A stretch of DNA of 5,611 nt, taken from contig CAMLNH010000189.1 in NCBI GenBank assembly GCA_946481355.1, forward strand, positions 1-5,611, written 5' to 3'. Positions 1 to 5,611 of the stretch are shown in pieces. Source of the DNA: an uncultured Curvibacter sp. (GTDB lineage Bacteria; Pseudomonadota; Gammaproteobacteria; Burkholderiales; Burkholderiaceae). How positions within the stretch are numbered: position 1 is the stretch's first letter; each line of letters starts with the position of its first letter. Both the position numbers and the translations under genes were made by a program. Below the pieces are notes generated by a model. It saw only the letters and a list, made by a program, of their open reading frames with translations, had not been told where the DNA came from and ran no database searches.

Positions 1-143
1 GCCTGCCGGTGACCATCTTCAAGTTCGCGATGAGCCCCTACGAGAACTGGCAGCAACTGGCCTGGGCCGGTGTGCTGCTCATCACCGTGGCGGTGCTGGG
101 CCTCAACATCCTGGCGCGCGTGCTGACGCGCCACAAGGGCTGA
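1..143 (+). CDS. pstA: Phosphate ABC transporter permease PstA, C-terminal end (partial)
   Basis: Only the last 46 codons are present, read in the frame beginning at base 3 and ending in TGA at 141-143; the gene starts upstream of the window. The visible peptide begins [20 protein letters not shown], followed by a hydrophobic stretch (about visible residues 20-38, rich in Val, Leu, Ile and Ala) and a basic tail ending RHKG. This is the usual end of an ABC permease: one last membrane helix, then a short positively charged cytoplasmic tail. PstA pairs with PstC to form the inner-membrane channel for phosphate delivered by PstS and driven by PstB. The assignment rests mainly on position directly upstream of an unmistakable pstB in the same orientation, since pstSCAB order is strongly conserved. 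The fragment alone would be too short for a firm family call. Confidence 0.85.
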   Translation, partial: LPVTIFKFAMSPYENWQQLAWAGVLLITVAVLGLNILARVLTRHKG

Positions 144-176
144 CATCATCATGTACACCGGCGAATATTCCCAAGC

Positions 177-180
177 AAGG
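177..180 (+). promoter_or_regulatory. Ribosome binding site candidate supporting the pstB start at 187
   Basis: The sequence GCAAGG ends 6 bases before the ATG at 187, giving an AAGG Shine-Dalgarno core at good spacing. The other in-frame ATG, at 151, has AAGGG at 134-138 inside the last pstA codons, 12 bases away, which is longer than ideal. This favours 187 but does not exclude 151. Confidence 0.45.
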
Positions 181-186
181 CAACCC

Positions 187-972
187 ATGGACCCCATTTC
201 CAACCCGGCCGACACGCCCGCCCCGAAGATCTCGGTGCGCGACCTGAACTTCTATTACGGCAAGTTCCACGCGCTCAAGGGCATCAACCTGGACATTCCC
301 GAGAACAAGGTCACGGCCTTCATCGGCCCCTCGGGTTGCGGCAAGTCCACGCTGCTGCGGGTGTTCAACCGCATGTACGAGCTGTACGCGGATCAGCGCG
401 CCGAAGGGCAGGTGCTGCTCGACGGTGAGAACCTGCTGACCAGCAAGCAGGACGTGGCCCTGCTGCGCGCCAAGGTGGGCATGGTGTTCCAGAAGCCCAC
501 GCCTTTTCCCATGTCCATCTACGACAACATCGCCTTCGGCATCAAGCTGTTTGAAAGCCTGAGCACCACCGACATGGAAGAACGTGTCGAATGGGCCCTG
601 CGCAAGGCCGCACTGTGGAACGAGGTCAAGGACAAGCTCAAGCAGAGCGGCTCCAGCCTCTCGGGCGGTCAGCAGCAGCGCCTGTGCATTGCACGCGGCA
701 TCGCGATCAAGCCCGAAGTCATCCTGCTCGACGAGCCCTGCTCGGCGCTGGACCCGATCTCCACCGCCAAGATCGAGGAACTGATCACCGAGCTCAAGAC
801 CGACTACACGGTGGTCATCGTCACGCACAACATGCAGCAGGCCGCGCGCTGCAGCGACTACACGGCCTATATGTACCTGGGCGATCTGGTGGAGTTCGGC
901 TCCACGGAACAGATGTTCTTCAAGCCCACGCGCAAAGAGACGGAAGATTACATTACGGGCCGTTTCGGCTAA
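187..972 (+). CDS. pstB: Phosphate ABC transporter ATP-binding protein PstB
   Basis: This is the cytoplasmic ATPase of the PstSCAB high-affinity phosphate importer; it hydrolyses ATP to power uptake, and in the Pho system it also takes part in signalling to PhoR through PhoU. From the ATG at 187 the protein has 261 residues, close to the 257 of E. coli PstB. All ABC motifs are intact: Walker [10 protein letters not shown] at 47-55, Q-loop Gln102 in [10 protein letters not shown], signature LSGGQ at 158-162, Walker B VILLDEP at 178-184, and the switch His214 in VTHNM. The sequence [11 protein letters not shown] near the N-terminus and the ending EDYITGRFG are typical of PstB rather than other ABC ATPases. 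An in-frame ATG at 151 would add 12 residues ([12 protein letters not shown]) that lack family character. I prefer 187 for its ribosome site and family length. The gap to pstA is 43 bases with this start, or 7 with the other. phoU follows after 11 bases. Confidence 0.97.
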   Translation: MDPISNPADTPAPKISVRDLNFYYGKFHALKGINLDIPENKVTAFIGPSGCGKSTLLRVFNRMYELYADQRAEGQVLLDGENLLTSKQDVALLRAKVGMVFQKPTPFPMSIYDNIAFGIKLFESLSTTDMEERVEWALRKAALWNEVKDKLKQSGSSLSGGQQQRLCIARGIAIKPEVILLDEPCSALDPISTAKIEELITELKTDYTVVIVTHNMQQAARCSDYTAYMYLGDLVEFGSTEQMFFKPTRKETEDYITGRFG

Positions 973-976
973 GGAG
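971..976 (+). promoter_or_regulatory. Strong ribosome binding site for phoU
   Basis: AAGGAG, overlapping the last two bases of the pstB TAA stop, sits 7 bases before the phoU ATG at 984. It is the best Shine-Dalgarno match in the window and fixes the phoU start. It suggests phoU is translated efficiently by its own initiation rather than only by read-on from pstB. Confidence 0.8.
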
Positions 977-983
977 CGACGAC

Positions 984-1685
984 ATGCCGGACAAACACCT
1001 CTCCACCCAGTTCGACAGCGAACTGAGCAATGTCTCCAGCCGCGTCATGGAAATGGGCGGCCTGGTCGAAGCCCAGGTCCAGCAGGCCGTGCAGGCCCTG
1101 GGCCAGTTCAACGCCGAAGCGGCGCGCGGCGTGATCGCGCTCGAGAAGCGCGTCAACGATATGGACGTCGAGCTGGACCACGAGATCGCTTCGATCATCG
1201 GCCGGCGCCAGCCCACGGCGCGTGACCTGCGCCTGCTGATGGCGATCGCCAAGGCCGTGGCCAACCTGGAACGCGCCGGTGACGAGGCCGAGAAGATGGC
1301 CCGCATGGTGCTGTCCATCATCCAGAGCGGCGCGCCGCGTACCTTGCCGGCTTCCGAACTGCGTACCGCGGCCGATCTGGCCGCCGGTCAGATGCGCAAG
1401 GCTCTGGACGCCTTTGCCCGCCTCGACGTGGTGACGGCCGTGGCCATCCTGCGCGAGGACGACCTGATCGACCGGGAGTTCGACAGCTTCGTGCGCATCC
1501 TCATCACCTACATGATGGAAGATGCACGCACCATCTCCAGCAGCCTGGACCTGCTCTTCCTGGCCAAGGCGATCGAGCGCGTCGGTGACCATGCCAAGAA
1601 CATCGCCGAGCTCATCATCTACATCGTCAAGGGCGCTGACATCCGCCATGCCTCGATCGAAGAAATCGAAGCTGTTCTCAAATGA
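984..1685 (+). CDS. phoU: Phosphate signalling complex protein PhoU
   Basis: PhoU is a cytoplasmic helical protein that keeps the Pho regulon off when phosphate is plentiful, by linking the PstSCAB transporter to the PhoR kinase. The product has 233 residues (E. coli PhoU has 241) and shows the expected two-repeat design, each repeat a three-helix bundle. The metal-binding E/DxxxD motifs of the family occur once per half: Glu96-Asp100 in ERAGDEAEK and Glu198-Asp202 in ERVGDHAKN. The N-terminal HLSTQFDSEL, the RRQPTARDLR segment near 74-83 and the ending helix are also typical. The start is set by AAGGAG 7 bases upstream. The stop codon overlaps the phoB start (ATGA at 1682-1685), so translation of the two is probably coupled. 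No truncation or odd residue was seen. Confidence 0.96.
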   Translation: MPDKHLSTQFDSELSNVSSRVMEMGGLVEAQVQQAVQALGQFNAEAARGVIALEKRVNDMDVELDHEIASIIGRRQPTARDLRLLMAIAKAVANLERAGDEAEKMARMVLSIIQSGAPRTLPASELRTAADLAAGQMRKALDAFARLDVVTAVAILREDDLIDREFDSFVRILITYMMEDARTISSSLDLLFLAKAIERVGDHAKNIAELIIYIVKGADIRHASIEEIEAVLK

Positions 1686-2395
1686 AGCAACCCTCTGTGC
1701 TTGTGGTCGAAGATGAGCCGGCGATTGCCGAGCTGATCGCCGTCAACCTGCGCCACAACGGTTTCCGGCCCACGCTGGCCATGGACGGCGACAGCGCGCA
1801 GCGCGAGATCGATGCCATGCTGCCGGATCTGGTGCTGCTGGACTGGATGCTGCCCGGCGCCAGCGGCCTGACCCTGGCGCGACGCTGGCGCGCCGATCCC
1901 CGGACCAAGGCCGTGCCCATCATCATGCTGACCGCGCGCGGCGACGAGGCCGACCGCGTGGCCGGTCTGGATGCGGGGGCCGACGACTACATGGCCAAGC
2001 CTTTCTCCACCAAGGAGATGCTGGCGCGCATCCGCGCCGTGCTGCGCCGCCGTGCCCCCGAGCAGAGCACGGTGACGCTGGAGATCGGCCAGCTCAGGCT
2101 CGACACCGCCACGCACCGCGTGAGCTACGCTGACCAGCCGCTCAAGCTCGGTCCCACCGAGTTCAAGCTGCTGCAATATCTGATGAGCCATGCCGAGCGC
2201 GTGCACAGCCGCGGCCAGCTGCTCGACAAGGTCTGGGGCGATCACGTGTTCATCGAGGAGCGTACGGTGGACGTGCACATTAAGCGCCTGCGCGAAGCCC
2301 TGGGCGACGCGGCGGCCATGGTGGAGACGGTGCGCGGCGCCGGCTACCGCCTCTCGGCCCAGGCCCTGAGCACGGCCACGCCGGCGCGCGGCTGA
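1682..2395 (+). CDS. phoB: Phosphate regulon response regulator PhoB
   Basis: PhoB is the DNA-binding response regulator phosphorylated by PhoR under phosphate limitation; it then binds Pho boxes and activates genes for phosphate uptake and scavenging. The 237-residue product has a receiver domain (about 1-120) with acidic residues Glu10 and Asp11, phosphoacceptor Asp54 in LLDWMLPG, Thr84 in MLTARG and Lys106 in the MAKPF loop. A winged-helix OmpR/PhoB effector domain follows (about 130-230), with the recognition helix in EERTVDVHIKRLR at 192-204 and the closing wing GAGYRLS. DWMLPG and the domain order match PhoB better than other OmpR-family members, and the place between phoU and phoR settles the name. 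The ATG shares four bases with the phoU stop. No good Shine-Dalgarno precedes it (only a distant GAAG at 1667-1670), which supports coupled translation. Confidence 0.96.
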   Translation: MKQPSVLVVEDEPAIAELIAVNLRHNGFRPTLAMDGDSAQREIDAMLPDLVLLDWMLPGASGLTLARRWRADPRTKAVPIIMLTARGDEADRVAGLDAGADDYMAKPFSTKEMLARIRAVLRRRAPEQSTVTLEIGQLRLDTATHRVSYADQPLKLGPTEFKLLQYLMSHAERVHSRGQLLDKVWGDHVFIEERTVDVHIKRLREALGDAAAMVETVRGAGYRLSAQALSTATPARG

Positions 2396-2421
2396 TCCGT
2401 CTTTTCCGGGCATTTCCAGAC

Positions 2422-3789
2422 ATGCTGCTGCGCATCCTGTCCTTTCTTCTGCTGCAAGGACTGGGCGGGTTGCTTGGCGTCTGGCTGGCACCGCAGTCGC
2501 TCGAAATCCGCGGTGGTCTGGCCGGCATGCTGGCCGCGGGCACGATCTGGGTGCTCTGGGACTTCACCCGCGGTCTGCGTGTGCTGCAGTGGCTGCGTGA
2601 TGACAACCTCTCGGAAGCGCCGCTCAAGCTGGGCCTCTGGGGCACGGTGGCCGAGCGCGTGCGCCGCGCTGCCCGTGTGCGCGAGCAGGCCACGCGCGAA
2701 AGCGAACGGCGCCTGCAGGATTTCCTGGCAGCGCTGCAGGCTTCGCCCAACGGCGTGGTGCTGCTCGACGCCAGCGGCCGCATCGAATGGTTCAACCAGA
2801 CCGCGGCCTCGCACCTGGGCCTCGATCCCCAGCGGGACCTGCTGCAGCACCTTGTGAACCTGGTGCGCGATCCGGCCTTCACGGCCTATGTCGCGGCCGG
2901 TGACTACCACGGCAGCGTCACCATGCCGGGACGTCTGCACAGCAGCTCGCATCCCGTGCGCATCTCTGTGCAGCTGCACGACTACGGCCAGGGCCGTCGC
3001 CTGCTGCTCTCGCGCGACATCACCATGTTCGAGCAGGCCGAGGCCATGCGGCGCGACTTCGTGGCCAACGTTTCGCACGAGATCCGCACGCCGCTGACCG
3101 TGCTCTCCGGTTTTGTCGAAACACTGCAGACCCTGCCGCTGGAGGCCAGCGAACGTGCGCGCTACCTGGACCTCATGGCCCAGCAGGCCGGGCGCATGCA
3201 GTCGCTGGTCAGTGACCTGCTCACGCTCTCGCGTCTGGAGGGCAGCCCCCTGCCGGGAGCCGGTGAATGGATCCCGGTGGCCGGTCTCATGGGGCAGCTG
3301 CAGCAGGAAGCGCAGTCGCTCTCGGCCGTGCTCAATCCGCCCATGACCGGCCCAGCCCAGGTGCTGGATTTCGAACCCGCCCCCGCCTGCGAGCTGGCCG
3401 GCACACCGGGCGAACTGCACAGTGCGTTGTCCAATCTGGTGAGCAATGCCGTGCGCTACACGCCAGCAGGCGGTGCGGTGCATTGCGGCTGGCTGCTGCA
3501 CGAGGATGGCCGTGGCGAGTTCTGGGTGCAGGACAGCGGGCCCGGCATTGCGTCCGAGCACATCCCGCGTCTGACCGAACGTTTCTACCGTGTGGACCGC
3601 AGCCGCTCACGTGACACGGGTGGCACGGGCCTGGGCCTGGCCATCGTCAAGCACGTGGCGCAACGGCACGGCGCCGAGCTCAAGATCGAGAGCACACCAG
3701 GCAAAGGCTCGCGCTTTGCCATCGTCTTCCCGCCCAGCCGCATGCGACGCATCTCGCAGCCGGTGGCGTTGAGCGAAGCACAGGCCTGA
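2422..3789 (+). CDS. phoR: Phosphate regulon sensor histidine kinase PhoR
   Basis: PhoR is the inner-membrane kinase that phosphorylates PhoB when phosphate is low and dephosphorylates it when PstSCAB and PhoU signal sufficiency. The 455-residue product begins with two close membrane helices (about 4-22 and 31-48) separated by only a few residues, so there is almost no periplasmic sensor. A charged, Arg-rich linker follows (about 50-97), then a PAS domain (about 98-200, with ASPNGVVLLDASGRIEWFN). The kinase core has the H-box FVANVSHEIRTPL with phospho-acceptor His219, N-box Asn342 in SNLVSNAVRYTP, the D371-G373-G375 box, the F-box ERFYRVD at 386-392, and the glycine-rich GGTGLGLAIVKH at 400-411. 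Missing periplasmic domain plus PAS is the standard PhoR plan. The gene starts 26 bases after phoB. No clear Shine-Dalgarno precedes ATG 2422, but no better in-frame start is visible. It ends 9 bases from the convergent MATE gene. Confidence 0.96.
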   Translation: MLLRILSFLLLQGLGGLLGVWLAPQSLEIRGGLAGMLAAGTIWVLWDFTRGLRVLQWLRDDNLSEAPLKLGLWGTVAERVRRAARVREQATRESERRLQDFLAALQASPNGVVLLDASGRIEWFNQTAASHLGLDPQRDLLQHLVNLVRDPAFTAYVAAGDYHGSVTMPGRLHSSSHPVRISVQLHDYGQGRRLLLSRDITMFEQAEAMRRDFVANVSHEIRTPLTVLSGFVETLQTLPLEASERARYLDLMAQQAGRMQSLVSDLLTLSRLEGSPLPGAGEWIPVAGLMGQLQQEAQSLSAVLNPPMTGPAQVLDFEPAPACELAGTPGELHSALSNLVSNAVRYTPAGGAVHCGWLLHEDGRGEFWVQDSGPGIASEHIPRLTERFYRVDRSRSRDTGGTGLGLAIVKHVAQRHGAELKIESTPGKGSRFAIVFPPSRMRRISQPVALSEAQA

Positions 3790-3808
3790 GCGTCGGGCTC
3801 AGGTCCTG
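3781..3808. terminator. Inverted repeat across the phoR/MATE convergent junction (hairpin A)
   Basis: CCTGAGC at 3785-3791 pairs perfectly with GCTCAGG at 3797-3803 around a 5-base loop (GTCGG). The stem can be lengthened by CAGG 3781-3784 with CCTG 3805-3808 across a single bulged T at 3804, giving 11 pairs. It covers both stop codons and the whole 9-base gap between the convergent genes, a usual place for a two-way terminator. There is no run of T on either side, so intrinsic termination is unproven. It could instead work with Rho, or simply protect the 3' end. Confidence 0.5.
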
Positions 3809-5142
3809 CGCTCGCGCTGCAGGACCTGCCAGACCATGAGCCAGAAGGTGAGCGCGGCCAGCGCCAGCGCTGCGGAGCCCGCCATCCAGAAGGCCGCGGG
3901 TGTCTGCAGCGCGGGCCAGGGGCCCAGGCCCTGGTAGGCCAGCCGGTAACCGCCGTAGAGTCCCAGTCCCCAGAGCAGCACGCCGTAGATCACAAAGGGC
4001 GTCAGCGTGATGCGCCAGCAGCGCAGCACAAAGACGCCCAGGGCCTGCAGACCATCGAAGAGGTGATAGAGCGCAACCCAGAGCAGCAGGGGCACGGCCT
4101 GGGCCACGACATCGGCACTGCTCGCGTAGATGCCGGCCAAGGGTGCGCGCACCAGCACCAGCGTCAGGGCCAGCAGCACGGCGCTGCCGGCCACCAGGCC
4201 GAAGCCCACGCCCACGGCATGGCGCGCGCGCGCTGGCTGACCCGCGCCCAGCCAGTAGCTGGTGCGCGCGCTGCTGGCGATGCCGATGGCCAGCGGCACC
4301 ATGTAGAGCACGGCGGCGAGATTCGCCGCGATCTGGTGGGCCGCCGCCGCCGTGGTGCCCAGGCGCGCGATGAAGAGCGCCATGAGCGTGAAGGAGGTGA
4401 CCTCGACCAGGATGCTCAGGCCGCTGGGGATGCCCAGACGCAGCAGCGGGCCGATCACTTGCCCGTCAGGCCGGCCGGGCCATTGCCACAGGGCATAGGG
4501 CGTGTAGAGCGGACGCGTGCGCAGCAGCCACAGCGCGAGCATGAGCATGCCCAGGTGCACGAGCAGCGTGGCCCAGGCGCAGCCGGGCGCGCCCAGCGCG
4601 GGCAGGCCCCAGCCACCGAAGGTGAACCAGATCGAGAGCGGCACCTTGATCGCCAGCGAGCCCAGCTGGAGCCAGGTGACGAGCTGCGGGTGGCCCAGGC
4701 TCTGGTTGAGCGTGCTGTAGAGCCGGAAGGCCAGGGCCGCGGGCAGGGCCAGGGCCAGCACGCCCAGATAGGCGCGCACCTCGCCGCGCAGGGACTCGGG
4801 GACATCGGCCCAGGCCAGCAGCGGGTCGGGGCTGAGCAGGATGGCCATGCCCACGGTGACCAGACCGGCCCAGACGTAGAGCGACTGGCGGAAGGCGTGG
4901 CCCAGGCGCTCGGGCTGGCGCGCCCCATGCAGCTCGGACCAGGCAGGCAGCAGTGCCTGCAGCACGCCCATGAGGGCCACGTAGACGCTCATGTAGAGCG
5001 CCGAGCCGACCGAGAGCGCGGCCAGCGAGGCTTCGGCGTAGCGGCCGGCGACGATGGTGTCGGTCACGCCATAGGCCATGGTGGCCAACTGGCCGGCCAG
5101 CACGGTGCCGGCGTGGCGCGCGATGGTGCGGAACTCGGCCAC
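3799..5142 (-). CDS. MATE-family efflux transporter (NorM-like)
   Basis: This is a polytopic inner-membrane protein of the MATE (multidrug and toxic compound extrusion) family, which expels cationic drugs, dyes or metabolites in exchange for protons or sodium. With a GTG start at 5142 the product has 447 residues, within the family's usual range. It is hydrophobic throughout, consistent with about 12 helices in two homologous lobes. The first helix carries the family pattern ATMAYGVTDTIVAGRY, whose Asp28 lines up by eye with the acidic residue of NorM helix 1. The second lobe begins near residue 235 with GIPSGLSILVEVTSFTLMAL and includes the HQIAANLAAVLYMVPLAIG region typical of MATE. An ATG at 5202 would add 20 residues (MKAWCSSAACPPTRPRHAES) that look like out-of-frame reading of the upstream gene and overlap it by 56 bases, so I reject it. 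No strong ribosome site precedes either start. Substrate cannot be told from sequence. Confidence 0.9.
   Translation of the reverse strand: MAEFRTIARHAGTVLAGQLATMAYGVTDTIVAGRYAEASLAALSVGSALYMSVYVALMGVLQALLPAWSELHGARQPERLGHAFRQSLYVWAGLVTVGMAILLSPDPLLAWADVPESLRGEVRAYLGVLALALPAALAFRLYSTLNQSLGHPQLVTWLQLGSLAIKVPLSIWFTFGGWGLPALGAPGCAWATLLVHLGMLMLALWLLRTRPLYTPYALWQWPGRPDGQVIGPLLRLGIPSGLSILVEVTSFTLMALFIARLGTTAAAAHQIAANLAAVLYMVPLAIGIASSARTSYWLGAGQPARARHAVGVGFGLVAGSAVLLALTLVLVRAPLAGIYASSADVVAQAVPLLLWVALYHLFDGLQALGVFVLRCWRITLTPFVIYGVLLWGLGLYGGYRLAYQGLGPWPALQTPAAFWMAGSAALALAALTFWLMVWQVLQRERRT
3800..3828. terminator. Second inverted repeat inside the 3' end of the MATE gene (hairpin B)
   Basis: CAGGTCCTGC at 3800-3809 and GCAGGACCTG at 3819-3828 form a perfect 10-pair stem around a 9-base loop (GCTCGCGCT). 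It lies within the last ten codons of the minus-strand MATE gene and just past the phoR stop on the plus strand. Its left arm uses bases 3800-3808, which also form the right arm of hairpin A, so the two folds exclude each other. It is a candidate terminator or 3' stabiliser for the pho transcript. No T tract follows on the plus strand. Confidence 0.45.
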
Positions 5143-5146
5143 GGAC

Positions 5147-5611
5147 TCAGCGTGCCGGGGGCGCGTTGGCGGGCAGGCGGCGGAAGAGCACCACGCCTTC
5201 ATCGCCCGGACGCGGGTGGTCCAGGCCGGCCATGCGCTCCCACAGGGCAGGGTTGATGATCTCGGGCGTCTGGCGCTGGATCTCGCGATCGATCACGGCC
5301 CACTCGCAGCGGGCGCTGTCGCTCAGCGGCTCCAGCCGCAAGGGGCTGTGCACCTGCAGACCTGCGAGCTGGCTGCGCGAAAGACCGAACCAGGCCAGGC
5401 AGTCCGCGGGCTGGATGACCTCGACCACGCGTTCGACCAGCGGGGCATAGCTGCGTGCGTGGTTGACGGCCGGCATCCACAGCGTGGTCAGCAGCAGCCA
5501 GCACAGTGCGGCACCGCCCGCGGGCAGCACCATGCTTTTCCAGAGGGCCGCGCGGTGGCGGCCGATACGCCACTTCACGAGCCAGCCCCAGGCCAGCGTG
5601 GCGATCGTCGC
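5147..5611 (-). CDS. C-terminal part of a membrane glycosyltransferase-like protein (probably GT39/ArnT-like), partial
   Basis: The reading frame is open from the window edge at 5611 to TGA at 5147-5149 (154 residues), so this is the 3' end of a longer gene, not a small one. A GTG at 5578 that could pass as a start is an internal valine, since 11 sense codons precede it. The visible part has the end of one membrane helix (ATIATLAWGWL), a basic loop (KWRIGRHR), another helix (about 26-45, GGAALCWLLLTTLWMP), then a soluble tail of about 105 residues with two cysteines (CLAWFGL, CEWAVID). Membrane helices followed by an LWMP...SYAPL segment and a soluble tail resemble the ends of GT39-type transferases annotated in Burkholderiales. 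Those enzymes move a sugar from a polyprenyl-phosphate carrier onto lipid A, glycan or protein at the periplasmic face. The catalytic N-terminal part is off the window, so the family call is inference. The MATE gene starts 4 bases after its stop, suggesting one transcript. Confidence 0.55.
   Translation of the reverse strand, partial: ATIATLAWGWLVKWRIGRHRAALWKSMVLPAGGAALCWLLLTTLWMPAVNHARSYAPLVERVVEVIQPADCLAWFGLSRSQLAGLQVHSPLRLEPLSDSARCEWAVIDREIQRQTPEIINPALWERMAGLDHPRPGDEGVVLFRRLPANAPPAR

Noticed and set aside
591..1685. Possible pstB-phoU fusion: a frame running from inside pstB through all of phoU
   Set aside because: The part before 984 is an out-of-frame reading of pstB, whose own frame is intact to 972. 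phoU has its own strong ribosome site and start, so the extension is accidental.
1619..2491. Minus-strand open frame (290 codons) opposite phoB
   Set aside because: Antisense to a complete PhoB with intact receiver and DNA-binding motifs; no recognisable domain in the translation.
2344..3561. Long minus-strand open frame (405 codons) opposite phoR
   Set aside because: It is antisense to a complete PhoR with every kinase motif. Its His/Gln/Arg-rich composition, without any recognisable domain, is what the complement of GC-rich coding DNA gives.
4943..4960. Inverted repeat GCAGGCA/TGCCTGC with a 4-base loop
   Set aside because: It lies in the middle of the MATE coding region, is only 7 pairs long and made of common Leu/Ala/Gln codons, so chance is the simplest explanation.
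4063..5256. Long plus-strand open frame (397 codons) opposite the MATE gene
   Set aside because: The translation is almost only Gln, Gly, Ala, His and Arg with no domain. It mirrors a hydrophobic membrane protein on the other strand and spans the boundary between two real genes.
5147..5578. Stand-alone 143-residue gene starting at GTG 5578
   Set aside because: The frame stays open for 11 more codons to the window edge and those codons form part of a membrane helix, so it is the end of a longer gene.
1..5611. Pho box, riboswitch, mobile element, CRISPR or toxin-antitoxin system
   Set aside because: I looked for direct repeats of the Pho box type (CTGTCAT-like), repeat-spacer arrays, transposase motifs and small gene pairs on both strands and saw none. 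The operon promoter should be upstream of pstS, outside the window.

Overview
The window comes from a high-GC bacterial chromosome. The proteins and the gene order (pstA-pstB-phoU-phoB-phoR in one run) fit Betaproteobacteria, order Burkholderiales, most likely Comamonadaceae or a close relative. That placement is inferred from protein similarity recalled from memory and from gene order; no search was run. Coding density is near total: no stretch over 50 bases lacks a gene, and I see no rRNA, tRNA, mobile element, CRISPR array or integration site.

Plus strand, 1-3789: the 3' part of a phosphate-starvation (Pho) operon. It begins inside pstA (membrane permease of the high-affinity phosphate ABC transporter). 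It continues through pstB (its ATPase), phoU (the protein coupling transporter state to signalling), phoB (response regulator) and phoR (histidine kinase with a PAS domain). phoU and phoB overlap by 4 bases (ATGA), and the other gaps are 11 to 43 bases. Transporter, coupling protein and two-component system therefore appear to be co-transcribed, unlike E. coli, where phoBR is separate from pstSCAB-phoU. pstS, pstC and the promoter with its Pho boxes would lie upstream of the window.

Minus strand, 3799-5611: a second unit converging on phoR. It holds the 3' end of a membrane glycosyltransferase-like gene (probably GT39/ArnT-like), then a MATE-family multidrug/cation antiporter starting about 4 bases after its stop.

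The phoR and MATE stop codons are 9 bases apart. The junction holds two strong inverted repeats that share one arm, so only one can fold at a time in a given transcript. This is the most notable non-coding structure in the window. I found no convincing new system; the rest is conventional core-genome content, with start-site questions at pstB and the MATE gene.
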